NCBI GenBank assembly: GCA_026400735.1
Contig: JAPLOL010000138.1
Span: 1 to 64,000, forward strand
Origin: Alphaproteobacteria bacterium
GTDB lineage: Bacteria > Pseudomonadota > Alphaproteobacteria > Caulobacterales > Aquidulcibacteraceae
DNA: 64,000 bases
Direction: 5' to 3'
The notes beneath the pieces were generated by a model. That model was not told where the DNA came from. It was given only the letters and a program-made list of their open reading frames with translations, and made no database searches. This document shows positions 1 through 9,220 of the stretch, piece by piece (within the stretch, counting starts at the first letter, position 1; each line of letters begins with the position of its first letter). A program made the position numbers and the translations under genes.

Positions 1-585
1 CTTGTTGAAGAAGCCCCAGCGTTCGCCTTCTTCGGCGCTCATGGAACGGCCGGTGTAAAGGAGTTCGCTGGCGCGGCCGTGGCCGATGATGCGCGGCAGG
101 ATCGCGCATGCGCCCATGTCGCAGCCGGCGAGGCCGACGCGGGTGAAGAGGAAGGCGGTCTTTGCGTTGGCGGAGGCGTAGCGAATGTCGCTCGCCATCG
201 CGACAATGGCGCCGGCGCCAGCGCAAACACCTTCGACGGCGGCGACGATCGGCTGCGGGCAGGTGCGCATGGCTTTGACGAGATCGCCAGTCATGCGGGT
301 AAAGCGCATGAGTTCGGGCATCGTCATCTTTGTGAGCGGCGCGATGATATCGTGGACGTCGCCGCCGGAGCAGAAATTGCCGCCGGCGCCGGTGACGACG
401 ATGGCGCGGCAATCTTCAGCGTAGGAGAGGCGACGGAAAAGATCGCGTAGTTCGGAATAGCTTTCGAACGTCAGCGGATTCTTTCGCTCTGGGCGATTGA
501 GTGTGATGGTCGCGACGCGATCGGTGACGGACCACAGAAAATGTTCGGCCTGATATTCGGCGCTCTTCCAGGCATCGTCGATCAC
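1..585 (-). CDS. enoyl-CoA hydratase/isomerase family protein (partial, C-terminus off left edge)
   Basis: About 195 N-terminal residues are visible. The crotonase fold is clear: an early beta-strand with [14 protein letters not shown], the oxyanion-hole segment [12 protein letters not shown] near residue 75, and the second oxyanion element [18 protein letters not shown] near residue 115. The GTG start at 585 overlaps the TGA of the upstream marR gene by four bases (GTGA), so translation is probably coupled. Beside the fused monooxygenase/OYE protein and the SDR, it probably hydrates an enoyl-CoA in the beta-oxidation-like phase of aromatic acyl-CoA breakdown. Family membership is seen directly; the exact substrate is inferred from context. 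Confidence 0.9.
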   Translation of the reverse strand, partial: MIDDAWKSAEYQAEHFLWSVTDRVATITLNRPERKNPLTFESYSELRDLFRRLSYAEDCRAIVVTGAGGNFCSGGDVHDIIAPLTKMTMPELMRFTRMTGDLVKAMRTCPQPIVAAVEGVCAGAGAIVAMASDIRYASANAKTAFLFTRVGLAGCDMGACAILPRIIGHGRASELLYTGRSMSAEEGERWGFFNK

Positions 586-971
586 GGCGCCGCTCCCTTT
601 GTTAGCTTGCGGCGCAACGATGCTTTGGCTGCATCGAGGAGCCGCGACAGCGCGTTTTTGTCGGCTTGTGTGAGATCGCGCAGCAGCGCGTCCACGCAGC
701 GGCGGTCGTTTTCGTCGGCTTCGGTTTCGATGAGGCCATCGGCGGAGAGGCGCGTTCGTAATTGCGTGACGTTGCCGTTCGATACCAACAGGTATTGCGA
801 GACTTCGCCGAGTGTGAGTGCACCGTGTCGATCGAGCGCGGAGAGGAAATCGAAACGGGCGATGGTGCTATCGAATTTGGCGCGCATGAGTGCGTCGACT
901 TCGCGCTCGATCAGACGGCTCGTGGTGAGCAGACGAAGCGAGAGACGGACGGTGTCTTGCGCGCTCGTCAT
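582..971 (-). CDS. MarR-family transcriptional regulator
   Basis: This 129-residue protein has the MarR winged-helix layout: N-terminal dimerisation helices, recognition-helix region [20 protein letters not shown] (about residues 50-69), wing around [19 protein letters not shown], and a C-terminal helix. It starts immediately after the stop of the SDR gene and overlaps the enoyl-CoA hydratase start by four bases, so it lies inside the catabolic operon. MarR proteins in such clusters usually sense the aromatic acyl-CoA intermediate and repress the operon; that role is inferred. No operator could be assigned with confidence in the short space upstream of the operon. Confidence 0.9.
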   Translation of the reverse strand: MTSAQDTVRLSLRLLTTSRLIEREVDALMRAKFDSTIARFDFLSALDRHGALTLGEVSQYLLVSNGNVTQLRTRLSADGLIETEADENDRRCVDALLRDLTQADKNALSRLLDAAKASLRRKLTKGAAP

Positions 972-1721
972 TTAGACTTCGCCACCGCTCATTGGGATTG
1001 CCGCGCCGTTTGTGGCGGCAGCGCCGTCGCTGCAGAGCCAGGCGATGGCGCTGGCGACTTCGTCGGCGGTGATGAGGCGGCCTTGCGGATTTTTGGCGTA
1101 GAGCGAGGCCTTAGCTTCGTCTTCGCTCAGTTTGGTTTTGCTGGCGATGTTTTCGGCGGCGCGGGTGACGATGTCGGTTTCGACATAGCCGGGGCAGATG
1201 GCATTGACTGTGACGCCTTTCCTAGCGGCTTCTTTAGCTAGCGCGCGCGTCATGCCGATCATGCCGTGCTTCGAGGCGCAATAGGCGCTGATGTAGGCGG
1301 CGCCTTGCAGGCCGGCGATGGAGGCGACGTTGACGATGCGGCCCCATTTCTTGTGGTACATATCTTCCAGCGCTGCACGTGAACACAAGAACGCGCCGGT
1401 GAGATTGATCGCAAGCGTCTGATTCCACATCGAGAGATCCATGCGGTCGAGCGGCGCCGATGGCGTGATGCCGGCATTGTTGATCAGGATATCGATCGGG
1501 CCGTAGCGATCGCGTGCAGCAATGAAGGCCGCGGCGACTGACGCCTCATCGGCAACGTCGCATGAGAGGCCTTGTGCGTTCTCAAACTCTTCCGCAGCGC
1601 TCGCTGCGCGCGCGCCGTCGCGGCCGACGAGCGTGAAGCGTGCGCCAGTGGGAGCAAGTGCGCGTGCGGTGGCGAGGCCGATGCCGGTGCCGCCGCCGGT
1701 GATGAACACGTGGTGAGCCAT
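972..1721 (-). CDS. SDR-family NAD(P)-dependent oxidoreductase
   Basis: This is a classical short-chain dehydrogenase of 249 residues. The N-terminal cofactor motif is TGGGTGIG (residues 8-15), followed by NNAG near residue 82, the catalytic Ser region VASIAG, YCASK (Tyr/Lys pair near 150) and the PG motif ICPGYVETDIV. Its ATG overlaps the stop of the upstream monooxygenase/OYE gene by one base (TAATG). In the aerobic 2-aminobenzoyl-CoA or salicylyl-CoA routes an SDR acts on the 3-hydroxyacyl-CoA-like ring product, so this is the likely 3-hydroxyacyl-CoA dehydrogenase step. The substrate is inferred from the cluster, not from the sequence. Confidence 0.9.
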   Translation of the reverse strand: MAHHVFITGGGTGIGLATARALAPTGARFTLVGRDGARAASAAEEFENAQGLSCDVADEASVAAAFIAARDRYGPIDILINNAGITPSAPLDRMDLSMWNQTLAINLTGAFLCSRAALEDMYHKKWGRIVNVASIAGLQGAAYISAYCASKHGMIGMTRALAKEAARKGVTVNAICPGYVETDIVTRAAENIASKTKLSEDEAKASLYAKNPQGRLITADEVASAIAWLCSDGAAATNGAAIPMSGGEV

Positions 1722-4003
1722 TAGGAGTCCTTGCGTGCGAGCGTGCGCTGCATTTGCGCGTAACCAGTGCGATATTGTTTGGGCGGCGCGAGCTTGCCGT
1801 AGCCGAGTTCAGCGGCGGCGCGCAGCGACCAGTTTGCATCCATCAAGTGCGGGCGCGCGAGCGCGCAGAGATCGGCACGGCCGGCTGCGAGGATGGAATT
1901 GACGTGATCGGGTTCGAAGATGTTGCCGACGGCCATCGTCTTCACGCGCGCTTCATTGCGGATGCGGTCGCAGAACGGCGTTTGGAACATGCGGCCGTAG
2001 ACGGGCTTGGCGAGCGGCGTGGTCTGGCCGGCGGAAACGTCTATGAGATCGGCGCCAGCTTGCGCAAACGCTTCGGCGATGGCGACGGAGTCTTCAGCGG
2101 TGAGGCCATCATCGTGCCAGTCGGTGGCGGAGATGCGGACGCTTATCGGTTTGTGCTTCGGCCACGCGCCACGCATGGCTTCGAACACTTCGAGCGGGAA
2201 GCGGAGGCGGTTTTCGATGCTTCCGCCGTATGCGTCGGGGCGTTGGTTGCTGATTGGCGTGAGGAAGGACGAGAGCAGATAGCCGTGGCCGCAATGCAGT
2301 TCGAGCATGTCGAAGCCGGCTTGCTCGCCCATGAGCGTGGCGCGGACGAAATCTGCTTTGACGCGATCCATGTCGGCGCGTGTCATTTCGCGCGGCGTGG
2401 CGTTGGCTACGGACCAGGCTAGCGGCGAGGGCGCGATGAGCTCCCAGTTGTCGCTTTCGAGCCGTTGATCGGAATAGTCGCGTTTGTCGTTGGCGTCTTC
2501 GCTCCACGGCTTGCGTGTTGAGCCTTTGCGGCCAGCGTGGGCGAGTTGGAGTGCGAACTTTGCGCTGGTGTTGGTGTGCACGTAGTCGACGATCCGCTTC
2601 CAGGCGGCGACGTGTTTGGCGTCGTACATCCCAGCGCAGCCGGGGGTGATGCGGGCGTCGGCGGAAACATCCGTCATCTCGGTGAAGATGAGGCCGGCGC
2701 CGCCGCTGGCGCGAGCGCCGTAGTGGACGAGGTGGAAGTCGTTCACTTCGCCATCGACGGCGGAATACATGCACATCGGGCTGACGACGACGCGGTTGGC
2801 GACTTCCATGTCGCGTAGGTTGAGCGGCGCGAACATCGGTGGCGGCGGGTTTTGCTCGATGCCGGAGAACCACGATTCGACGCGGCCGAGATAGTTCTTA
2901 TCTCGAACGCGCAAATTCTCGTGGCTGACGCGTTGGCTGCGGGTGAGCAGGGAATAGGTGAATTGCAGCGGTTCGAGATTGGCGTAGCGGTCGATGTTCT
3001 CGAACCAATCGGTTGAGTTACGCGCGGCGTTTTGGAGCTTTAGCACTTCGACTTGGCGTTCGGCGTGATATTCGGCCAAAGCCTCGGCAAGCGGTTTGCC
3101 GCCGTGCAGCACAGCCGCGAGTTTGATCGCGTCTTCGATGGCGAGCTTAGTGCCCGAGCCGATGGAGAAGTGCGCGGTGTGCGCCGCGTCGCCCATCAAG
3201 ATCAGATTGCCCTTGTGCCACGTCTCGCAAACGATGCGCGGGAAGTTGAGCCAGGCTGAGCCGCGTAGGTGCTTGGCGTTGGTGTCGAGCGTGGCGCCGT
3301 TGAGATATTTTGCGAAGAGCTGCTCGGCGGCGCGGCAGGTTTCGTCCTGGCTCATGCGGTCGAAGCCGAAGCTCCGCCATGTCGCTTCGCTGCATTCGAC
3401 GATGAAGGTCGAGGCGTTGTCTTCGAATTTGTAAGCGTGCGCCCAAATCCAACCGTGCTCGGTTTTCTCGAAGGCAAAGGTGAAGGCTTCGAACGCCTTG
3501 TTTGCGCCTAGCCAGATGTACTTGTTTGGGCGGACATCGATGTCGACGCCGAAGTGCGCGGCATCGGAGGATCGGAGCTTGGAGTTCGCGCCGTCGCACG
3601 CGAGCACCAGATCGTAAGCCGCGAAGAGCTCGGGTGAGGGATCGACCTCGGTCTTGAACTCAAGCCGCACGCCGAGTTCGCGGGCGCGGTCCTGGAGGAT
3701 GTTCAATAGTTGCTTGCGGCCTATGCCGACGAAGCCGTGACCGGATGAGGTGATGGTTTCGCCGTGGATGTGGACGTCAATGTCGTCCCAGTGCGCAAAG
3801 CCGGCCTCGATCTTATCGGCGCTCAGCGGATCGTTGGTGCGAAGGTTCTCCATGGTCTGATCGGAGAAGACTACGCCCCAGCCAAATGTGTCGCCCGGAT
3901 CGTTCCGCTCGAACACGAAAATGTCGTGCCGCGGATCACGCAGTTTCATGGAGATCGCGAAGACCAGGGCGGCCGGTCCGCCGCCGACACAGGCAATGCG
4001 CAT
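1721..4003 (-). CDS. fused FAD monooxygenase / old-yellow-enzyme (2-aminobenzoyl-CoA or salicylyl-CoA type)
   Basis: This 760-residue protein has two enzymes in one chain. Residues 1 to about 390 are a PHBH-type aromatic hydroxylase: Rossmann motif [11 protein letters not shown] at the N-terminus, and the late FAD/substrate motif [20 protein letters not shown]. Residues about 395-755 are an FMN old-yellow-enzyme domain: [40 protein letters not shown] and a C-terminal FMN-phosphate region. This architecture is that of 2-aminobenzoyl-CoA monooxygenase/reductase and of proteins named bifunctional salicylyl-CoA 5-hydroxylase/oxidoreductase. These hydroxylate, and in the former case also reduce, the CoA-activated ring. 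The choice of substrate cannot be made here. It is the first gene of the operon running leftward. Confidence 0.9.
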   Translation of the reverse strand: MRIACVGGGPAALVFAISMKLRDPRHDIFVFERNDPGDTFGWGVVFSDQTMENLRTNDPLSADKIEAGFAHWDDIDVHIHGETITSSGHGFVGIGRKQLLNILQDRARELGVRLEFKTEVDPSPELFAAYDLVLACDGANSKLRSSDAAHFGVDIDVRPNKYIWLGANKAFEAFTFAFEKTEHGWIWAHAYKFEDNASTFIVECSEATWRSFGFDRMSQDETCRAAEQLFAKYLNGATLDTNAKHLRGSAWLNFPRIVCETWHKGNLILMGDAAHTAHFSIGSGTKLAIEDAIKLAAVLHGGKPLAEALAEYHAERQVEVLKLQNAARNSTDWFENIDRYANLEPLQFTYSLLTRSQRVSHENLRVRDKNYLGRVESWFSGIEQNPPPPMFAPLNLRDMEVANRVVVSPMCMYSAVDGEVNDFHLVHYGARASGGAGLIFTEMTDVSADARITPGCAGMYDAKHVAAWKRIVDYVHTNTSAKFALQLAHAGRKGSTRKPWSEDANDKRDYSDQRLESDNWELIAPSPLAWSVANATPREMTRADMDRVKADFVRATLMGEQAGFDMLELHCGHGYLLSSFLTPISNQRPDAYGGSIENRLRFPLEVFEAMRGAWPKHKPISVRISATDWHDDGLTAEDSVAIAEAFAQAGADLIDVSAGQTTPLAKPVYGRMFQTPFCDRIRNEARVKTMAVGNIFEPDHVNSILAAGRADLCALARPHLMDANWSLRAAAELGYGKLAPPKQYRTGYAQMQRTLARKDS

Positions 4004-4067
4004 GCATTAGTTTATATATGAAATAAAAGGCCATCGCAAGCCGGTGGCCGGGTTTTGCCCGCGCCGC

Positions 4068-4550
4068 TCAGCCTCGGATGTCGAAAAATTCGGCCGCTCG
4101 GCCGTCAGATACGGCGGTCGCGCGTGCGATCTCGGCCTCGCCCTCCGCCTCGTGACCCATGCGGATGAGGCTGAGGCCGCGGCCATAACGCGCGACGGCG
4201 TTGTCTTCTTCATCGCGCAGCAGGTCGACGTAGGTGTAGTAAGCGCGGCGCAAGTCCCGTAACGCGCGGTCGTCTTCACCAAGCGACTTGAGCGCAATCG
4301 AGCGGAAATAGTGAGCGGTGGCAGTGTGCATCAGCGACACGCGTGAGCCGATCATGCGTCCGCAGGCGCGAACCGCAGCTTCGGCATCATCGCCGCGGCA
4401 AATCTCCCAATAGCGATGCGTCGGACTGAGCTGGCTCAGTTCACCGTAAGAGCGCGTCGTTGGGTTGGACATGCCTGGGCCGGACTGCGCGGCAGCAGGC
4501 GCTGCGACAACGAGCGTGGCGGCGATGGCGAGTGCAGCAAGCAAGCGCAC
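4068..4550 (-). CDS. small exported TPR-like protein
   Basis: The GTG at 4550 is preferred because GGAGG lies six bases upstream. It gives a clean Sec signal peptide (MRLLAALAIAATLVVAAPAAAQ region) with an AAAQ cleavage site. The mature protein of about 138 residues has helix pairs resembling two TPR units (YFRSIALKSLGEDDRALRDL and ARYGRGLSLIRMGHEAEGEA), plus two cysteines (EICRGD, VRACGR) that could form a periplasmic disulfide. It is the last gene of the leftward MBL-sulfatase-DUF1330 run, about 60 bases after the preceding gene. No specific function is recognised; a scaffold or partner role is a guess. Confidence 0.75.
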   Translation of the reverse strand: MRLLAALAIAATLVVAAPAAAQSGPGMSNPTTRSYGELSQLSPTHRYWEICRGDDAEAAVRACGRMIGSRVSLMHTATAHYFRSIALKSLGEDDRALRDLRRAYYTYVDLLRDEEDNAVARYGRGLSLIRMGHEAEGEAEIARATAVSDGRAAEFFDIRG

Positions 4551-4612
4551 GGGAGACCTCCGGATCACCAAGGATGCTCCGAAAACGGACCGTTCGCAAC
4601 TGCCGCCAGATC

Positions 4613-5449
4613 CTATGGTTTGGGTGTCGTTGCGATGACCATGGTGCGTTCGAGGCCAGCGTCACGGTCGTCGAGGGCCGCCTGATAGTCGGGCGCGTGT
4701 TCCATCGAAAGGATCGCTGGCGGGTTGGGATAGCGCATGGCCGCGAGATCATCCCAATCACCGACGGTTGGGCCAGTTTTAGGTTCGCGAAGCACGGAGA
4801 GAATGCGCGCGGTGAAGAGCAGATGGCCACCCGTGCGATAAACTGTGCGCATCGCGACCATGCCGTAGCGCATATAGGCTGTGCGGCCTGTGACGCCCGG
4901 TTGAGCGGTTCGGTACTGCGCGTCTTTGTAATAGCGGAGGAAGTTCACCATTGCCGGTGCGTATTGGGGCGGTTGCGCGAGCAGGCTCGTGATCGATGCG
5001 GCGCTGGGCATGACATCGGAACGGAAGCTTAGTGCCTGAGCGTCTTGCACGATCGGGCCGTGCGGCTTGGTTAGGATACCGAGCGCGATCAGTGTTTGAA
5101 GAAAACCGAAGAGTAGCGCCGGTGGGCGGCGCAGTTTTACGCGCGCGATGTAGGCGTCCTCGGCGGTCTCGAGCGCGATCGGCGGCTTGGTCTCGTCGCC
5201 GCCGGCGGCGATGATGAAGTGCTGCCAGTAGGCGCTGTCGGGAGCGCCGCCGATCATGGTGAAGTCGGTAGTGCTCCGCCAGCGCTCGGTGACGCCCGCC
5301 GCGAACGCTCCGGGCTCACCGCGCACGGCGATGAACCAGTGCGGACCATCGCTGGCGCTGATCGGATACACTGGCTCGCACGCGCCGATCGACCAGAGCA
5401 CGACGATCAACGCGGCGATGGCGGCGAGGATGAAGAGAAGGATCATCAC
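4613..5449 (-). CDS. membrane-anchored protein with C-terminal DUF1330-like domain
   Basis: The 278-residue protein opens with one hydrophobic segment (ILLFILAAIAALIVVLW). It has no clear catalytic motif in the middle. The C-terminal 125 residues look like a DUF1330/dimeric alpha-beta barrel unit: VNFLRYYKDAQY, YMRYGMVAMRTVYRTGGHLL, a FPS-like MRYPNPPAILSMEHAPDYQ, then R-x-A-G-LERT. The first part (HWFIAVRGEPGAF ... FTMIGGAPDSAYWQHFII) may be a diverged second copy. Start is ambiguous between GTG 5449 and the adjacent ATG 5446, both only two to five bases from the sulfatase stop. Co-transcription with the sulfatase is very likely. Confidence 0.75.
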   Translation of the reverse strand: MMILLFILAAIAALIVVLWSIGACEPVYPISASDGPHWFIAVRGEPGAFAAGVTERWRSTTDFTMIGGAPDSAYWQHFIIAAGGDETKPPIALETAEDAYIARVKLRRPPALLFGFLQTLIALGILTKPHGPIVQDAQALSFRSDVMPSAASITSLLAQPPQYAPAMVNFLRYYKDAQYRTAQPGVTGRTAYMRYGMVAMRTVYRTGGHLLFTARILSVLREPKTGPTVGDWDDLAAMRYPNPPAILSMEHAPDYQAALDDRDAGLERTMVIATTPKP

Positions 5450-5450
5450 C

Positions 5451-7094
5451 TCAGTTGGACCAGTAGACGTATTCTTGATCCTCGGTCCAAGGCGCGTTGA
5501 GCGGCACGTCGATGCGGACGGGTCCTTCGAGTAGCGCCGGCCAGATGGGCGGCGGCAGGTTGGCGTTCTGTGCTTCGATCATCGCGCGCATGGCGGCCAC
5601 GCGTTCCGGCTGCTGCGCTGAGAGATCGTGCTGCTCGGTCGGATCGTTGGCGAGATCAAAGAGCCACACGCGGTTTGGCGTCTCGGAGACTTGCAGCTTC
5701 CAATCGCCGTCGCGCACGACGCGGTAGGGGCCTGAGCGCCAAAAAAGCGTGCGTTGCAGCGTGCCAGGCTGTTGACCGGTCAGATAGGGAAGCAAGTTCA
5801 CACCATCGCTTTGCGGCTGCTCTGGTGCGCCTGCGGCTGCAGCGGCGGTTGTGAAGATGTCCATGTGCGTAGCTGGGCCGCGCATGTGTGAGCCCGCCGG
5901 GATGTGGCCCGGCCAGCGCGCGAAGAATGGCGTACGAATGCCGCCTTCGAAGAACGTTGCTTTCCAGCCGCGATAGGGACGGTTGAGATCCGGCAAGCCA
6001 ACATACCACGCGCCGCCGTTGTCGCTGGTGAAGATCACAATGGTGTTGTCGTCCAGACCCTGATCGCGCAGCGTTTGCATGACGCGGCCAATGGCGCGAT
6101 CGAGCGATACGATCATCGCGGCGTACACGCGCTCGGTATGATCAGGGATGTTTGAGAGGGCTTCATAGTCCTCGCGCGTCGCTTGCAGCGGCGTGTGCGG
6201 GGCGTTGAAGGCGAGATACATAAAGAAGGGGCGATTGCGGTTCGCTTCGATCGCGCGCGATGCTTCGTCGGCGAAGTAATCGGTGAGATAGCCGCGCGGA
6301 CGGAAGCGTTGTCCGCCGTTCCACTGAACCGCGTAGGGCAGGTTGGCCCAAATGAAGCGATCGATTGGATCGAACGACAATTGTGCATTGACGGTGTTCG
6401 GATCGTTCGGCGGCAGGAACATCGCCGCACCCGCCATGAAACCGAGGCTCTCGTTGAAGCCTTGCGCTTCCGGACGCATCCCGACGCCTTCGCCGAGGTG
6501 CCACTTGCCGATGTGGATGGTGTGATAGCCCTGGCCTTGCATCACTTCAGCGATCGTCGTTTCGCTGGCCGGCATGCCCATGTTTTCTTCAGCGGGCATC
6601 TGCGCGACGCGTTCTTCGTGGAAGATCGGTTGGTGCAACGCATCGCGACCGCCGTGAGAGAGATAGCGTGAGAAGGCTTGCGGCGTTGCCGTGAATTCAA
6701 AGCCGAAGCGCGTCGGGTAGCGACCGCTCATGATCGCAGCGCGCGAAGGCGAGCACGTGGCGTTGGCTGCATAGCCTTGATCGATGCTGACGCCTTGTTG
6801 TGCGATGGCGTCGATGTTCGGCGTGCGCACCTGGCCGCCGGCGAGGCCGCCGCCGTTGAAGGTGATGTCATTAAAGCCAAGATCGTCCGCGACAATGACG
6901 ATGACATTCGGCGGGCGCTCACCTGTAGACGCTTGGGCCGGACCTTGAGGCCACGTCACATCGTGATACTCGGCGACTGGGTCGCGCAAATTGCCGACGA
7001 TGCCCGGCAGATAATACCAATAACGCTGGTAAAGCAGGAAGCCTCCAACAGCGATCAGCGCGATCACGCCGCCAATGATTGCAAGACGTTTCAT
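5451..7094 (-). CDS. arylsulfatase-family sulfatase (Cys-type, membrane-anchored)
   Basis: This family S1 sulfatase has 547 residues. An N-terminal membrane anchor (residues about 5-25) precedes the metal-binding ADDLGFNDI motif (about 68-76). The active-site signature CSPSR (about 114-118) follows, then GRYPTRFG, HIGKWHLGE and the metal ligands in TSDNGG. The Cys of CSPSR must be converted to formylglycine for activity. ATG 7094 is chosen because AAGGGAGG lies eight bases upstream; the GTG two codons earlier is too close to that site. It lies 14 bases after the MBL gene. The FGE-like gene at 9807-10739 is the obvious candidate activator. Substrate unknown. Confidence 0.93.
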   Translation of the reverse strand: MKRLAIIGGVIALIAVGGFLLYQRYWYYLPGIVGNLRDPVAEYHDVTWPQGPAQASTGERPPNVIVIVADDLGFNDITFNGGGLAGGQVRTPNIDAIAQQGVSIDQGYAANATCSPSRAAIMSGRYPTRFGFEFTATPQAFSRYLSHGGRDALHQPIFHEERVAQMPAEENMGMPASETTIAEVMQGQGYHTIHIGKWHLGEGVGMRPEAQGFNESLGFMAGAAMFLPPNDPNTVNAQLSFDPIDRFIWANLPYAVQWNGGQRFRPRGYLTDYFADEASRAIEANRNRPFFMYLAFNAPHTPLQATREDYEALSNIPDHTERVYAAMIVSLDRAIGRVMQTLRDQGLDDNTIVIFTSDNGGAWYVGLPDLNRPYRGWKATFFEGGIRTPFFARWPGHIPAGSHMRGPATHMDIFTTAAAAAGAPEQPQSDGVNLLPYLTGQQPGTLQRTLFWRSGPYRVVRDGDWKLQVSETPNRVWLFDLANDPTEQHDLSAQQPERVAAMRAMIEAQNANLPPPIWPALLEGPVRIDVPLNAPWTEDQEYVYWSN

Positions 7095-7108
7095 GGCCAC
7101 GGCCTCCC

Positions 7109-8191
7109 TTAGAAGCGCAGATGATGTGAGCGAAGCATGCCGCCTGTGCGCGGCAACGAAATTACGTCGCCGTCGCGCGCGGCAAAGACGGGGCCGTCAT
7201 AGGTGCTCTTGGCGGCTTGCACGAACGTATCGGTGAGGCCTGGGATCGGCGTTTGCGGCAGGAAGTGCGTGAGCGCGAGCGCGCCGACGCCTGCTTCCTG
7301 GGCGACGTGGCCCGCGTCTTCAGGCGAGGTGTGATAATCCAGGATGTCGTTGAAGATGGCGCCGATGTTTTCACGGCCAGCCGCTTGCGACGCATTGTGC
7401 ATGATCGCGTCGAGGCGCGGCGAGATGGCTTCGTGAACCAGCAGATCCGTGCCTTGCGCGGCTTGGGTCAGCGATTGGGAGCGCGATGTGTCGCCGCTAA
7501 TGGTGATGCTGCGGTTCGCGTACTCGATGCGATAGCCGACGGCTTCAGTCGGCGTGTGTGTCACGCGGAAGGTCACAATGCGCACGCCATCTTTGTTCCA
7601 AAGCTCAAGCTCTTCGCCATCGGCCAAGGGGATCGCGAACTCCGTCGCGCGCATCCCCGCGCCGGAAGGCGGCATCACCTCGGGGCCGTGATGGGCCATG
7701 CGGTAGCCTTGATCGATCGCGTAAGCTTCGTTGAGGCCCGCGACGACGCGCGCGGTTCCGATCGGGCCGATGACGTTCAGCTGCTCGCGTGAGGCGCCCG
7801 ACGCCCAATGTTGGAGCGCGACGGTGTCGAGACCATCGATGTGGTCTGAGTGCAGGTGCGTGAGGAAAAGCGCTTCAATCTCGTTCTGCTGAACACCCAT
7901 GAGTTGCAGCGTTTCCGAAGCGCCGTCGCCTGCATCGAAGATGAAGAGGTGTTGGCCCGCGAGGACGGCAAGGCACGGACCAGCGCGCGTGCGATCCGGC
8001 AACGGCGATCCGGTGCCGCAGAAGATGGCATGGAGGCCGTCCGGCAGTCCGGTGCGCAAGTTCTCGCCGACGGCTTGGCGCGCGGCGCGCTCAAAGATGC
8101 GCGTGGCGATCTCACCGCGGAAGAAGTATGCGCCAACGCCGGCCGCAATCACCAGCGCCGCAAGGCCGCCGAGCCAAGCTCTTGCTTTCAT
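7109..8191 (-). CDS. MBL-fold metallohydrolase (membrane-anchored, RNase Z/arylsulfatase-like)
   Basis: The 360-residue protein has an N-terminal hydrophobic anchor (about residues 5-25) and the metallo-beta-lactamase motif THLHSDHIDG (111-120). Further ligands are probable in FRVTHTP, the Asp of ISGDTSRS, and the late ALTHFLPQ His. The GTGSPLPDRTRAGPCLAV segment is typical of the RNase Z/PhnP-like branch, many of whose members are annotated as arylsulfatases or lactonases. RBS GGGGGAG precedes the ATG. It is the first gene of the leftward operon, directly under the palindrome-bearing divergent promoter. It could be a second ester- or sulfate-ester-cleaving enzyme; the substrate is not determinable. 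Confidence 0.88.
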   Translation of the reverse strand: MKARAWLGGLAALVIAAGVGAYFFRGEIATRIFERAARQAVGENLRTGLPDGLHAIFCGTGSPLPDRTRAGPCLAVLAGQHLFIFDAGDGASETLQLMGVQQNEIEALFLTHLHSDHIDGLDTVALQHWASGASREQLNVIGPIGTARVVAGLNEAYAIDQGYRMAHHGPEVMPPSGAGMRATEFAIPLADGEELELWNKDGVRIVTFRVTHTPTEAVGYRIEYANRSITISGDTSRSQSLTQAAQGTDLLVHEAISPRLDAIMHNASQAAGRENIGAIFNDILDYHTSPEDAGHVAQEAGVGALALTHFLPQTPIPGLTDTFVQAAKSTYDGPVFAARDGDVISLPRTGGMLRSHHLRF

Positions 8192-8245
8192 TGCTCACTC
8201 CCCCGAGGCAGCCCAATTCGCGCTTGACGTCTCAGTTCAACAATA

Positions 8246-8260
8246 GGCACTATCAGTGCC
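8246..8260. promoter_or_regulatory. palindromic operator candidate (GGCACT-ATC-AGTGCC)
   Basis: A perfect 6-bp inverted repeat with a 3-bp spacer sits between the divergent MBL/sulfatase and dehalogenase/TetR transcription units. It abuts the -10 of the leftward promoter and overlaps the presumed -10 region of the rightward one (TTGACG at 8224-8229). That is where a dimeric repressor would block both. The TetR protein encoded at 9217-9810 is the natural candidate ligand. The palindrome is seen directly; its recognition by that protein is inferred. Confidence 0.6.
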
Positions 8261-8288
8261 AATATATGCCGACGACGCATTCTGTCAA
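8261..8288 (-). promoter_or_regulatory. leftward sigma70-type promoter of the MBL/sulfatase operon
   Basis: On the minus strand TTGACA (8288-8283) is followed after 16 bases by TATATT (8266-8261), an excellent -35 and a 5/6 -10 match. Transcription would begin inside or next to the palindrome at 8246-8260, giving a leader of about 60 nt before the MBL ATG at 8191. It overlaps only the untranslated region of the divergent dehalogenase gene. Confidence 0.55.
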
Positions 8289-8314
8289 TGCGAACGGCGA
8301 AGGGGAGGCCGCCC

Positions 8315-9220
8315 ATGAAAGTCCTGCGTACGCCAGACGAACGCTTTGCCAATCTGCCGGATTTTCCATACGCGGCGCACTACACGGACATTCGCGACGC
8401 CTCCGGCACGACACTTCGCATTGCAGCAATCGATGAAGGCCTGCGTGACAAGCCGCCGGTCCTGCTCATGCACGGCGAGCCGAGCTGGTCTTTCCTCTAT
8501 CGCAAGATGATCGCGCGCTTGGTGGCGGCTGGCCACCGCGTTGTCGCCCCGGACCTTGTCGGCTTCGGCCGCTCGGATAAGCCCATGGAGCGCGAGGACT
8601 ATACCTACGAAAAGCACGTGAAGTGGATGAGCGATTGGCTCGTCGCCAACGATCTCAAGGGCATCACTTTGTTCTGCCAAGACTGGGGCGGGCTCATTGG
8701 CCTGCGTCTCGTGGCGGCGTTTCCAGAGCGTTTCGCGCGTGTCGTTGCGGGCAACACGTTTTTGCCAGCAGGCACAGGCGCAAATCCGGCCTTCGAAGCT
8801 TGGCGGAACTTCAGCCAGACCGTTCCTGTTTTTCCGACCGGAAATATCTTGAACGGCGGCACGGTGCGCGAGTTGAACCAGGCTGAAATGGATGCGTACG
8901 AAGCGCCGTATCCCGATGAAAGTTACAAAGCGGGCGCGCGCCAGTTTCCGGCGTTGGTGCCAGTCGCGCCCGACATGGCGTCGGTGCAAGAGAACAAGGA
9001 CGCGTGGAAAGTGCTGGAGACATTCGACAAGCCGTTCCTGACCACCTTCAGCGATCAAGATCCGATCACGCGCGGCGCCGATGCGCGTCTGCAAGAGCGC
9101 ATCCCGGGCTGCAAAGGCCAGAAGCACACGACCATTGTCGGCGGCGGCCACTTCCTGCAGGAAGACAAACCAGAAGAACTCGCCGATGCGATCGATGCCT
9201 TCATCAAGGACAATGCGTGA
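8315..9220 (+). CDS. haloalkane dehalogenase (HLD-I-like)
   Basis: An alpha/beta-hydrolase of 301 residues that closely follows haloalkane dehalogenases. It has HGEPSWSF (oxyanion/halide-binding Trp, 53-60), nucleophile Asp123 in CQDWGG with the halide-stabilising Trp124 next to it, an acid Asp in FSDQDPIT (about 247-249), and catalytic His279 in GGGHFLQED. The family hydrolyses carbon-halogen bonds to alcohol plus halide. ATG 8315 has GGGGAGG six to seven bases upstream; an ATG nine codons earlier lacks a ribosome site and is rejected. The TGA overlaps the GTG of the tetR gene, so the two are coupled. Confidence 0.92.
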   Translation: MKVLRTPDERFANLPDFPYAAHYTDIRDASGTTLRIAAIDEGLRDKPPVLLMHGEPSWSFLYRKMIARLVAAGHRVVAPDLVGFGRSDKPMEREDYTYEKHVKWMSDWLVANDLKGITLFCQDWGGLIGLRLVAAFPERFARVVAGNTFLPAGTGANPAFEAWRNFSQTVPVFPTGNILNGGTVRELNQAEMDAYEAPYPDESYKAGARQFPALVPVAPDMASVQENKDAWKVLETFDKPFLTTFSDQDPITRGADARLQERIPGCKGQKHTTIVGGGHFLQEDKPEELADAIDAFIKDNA

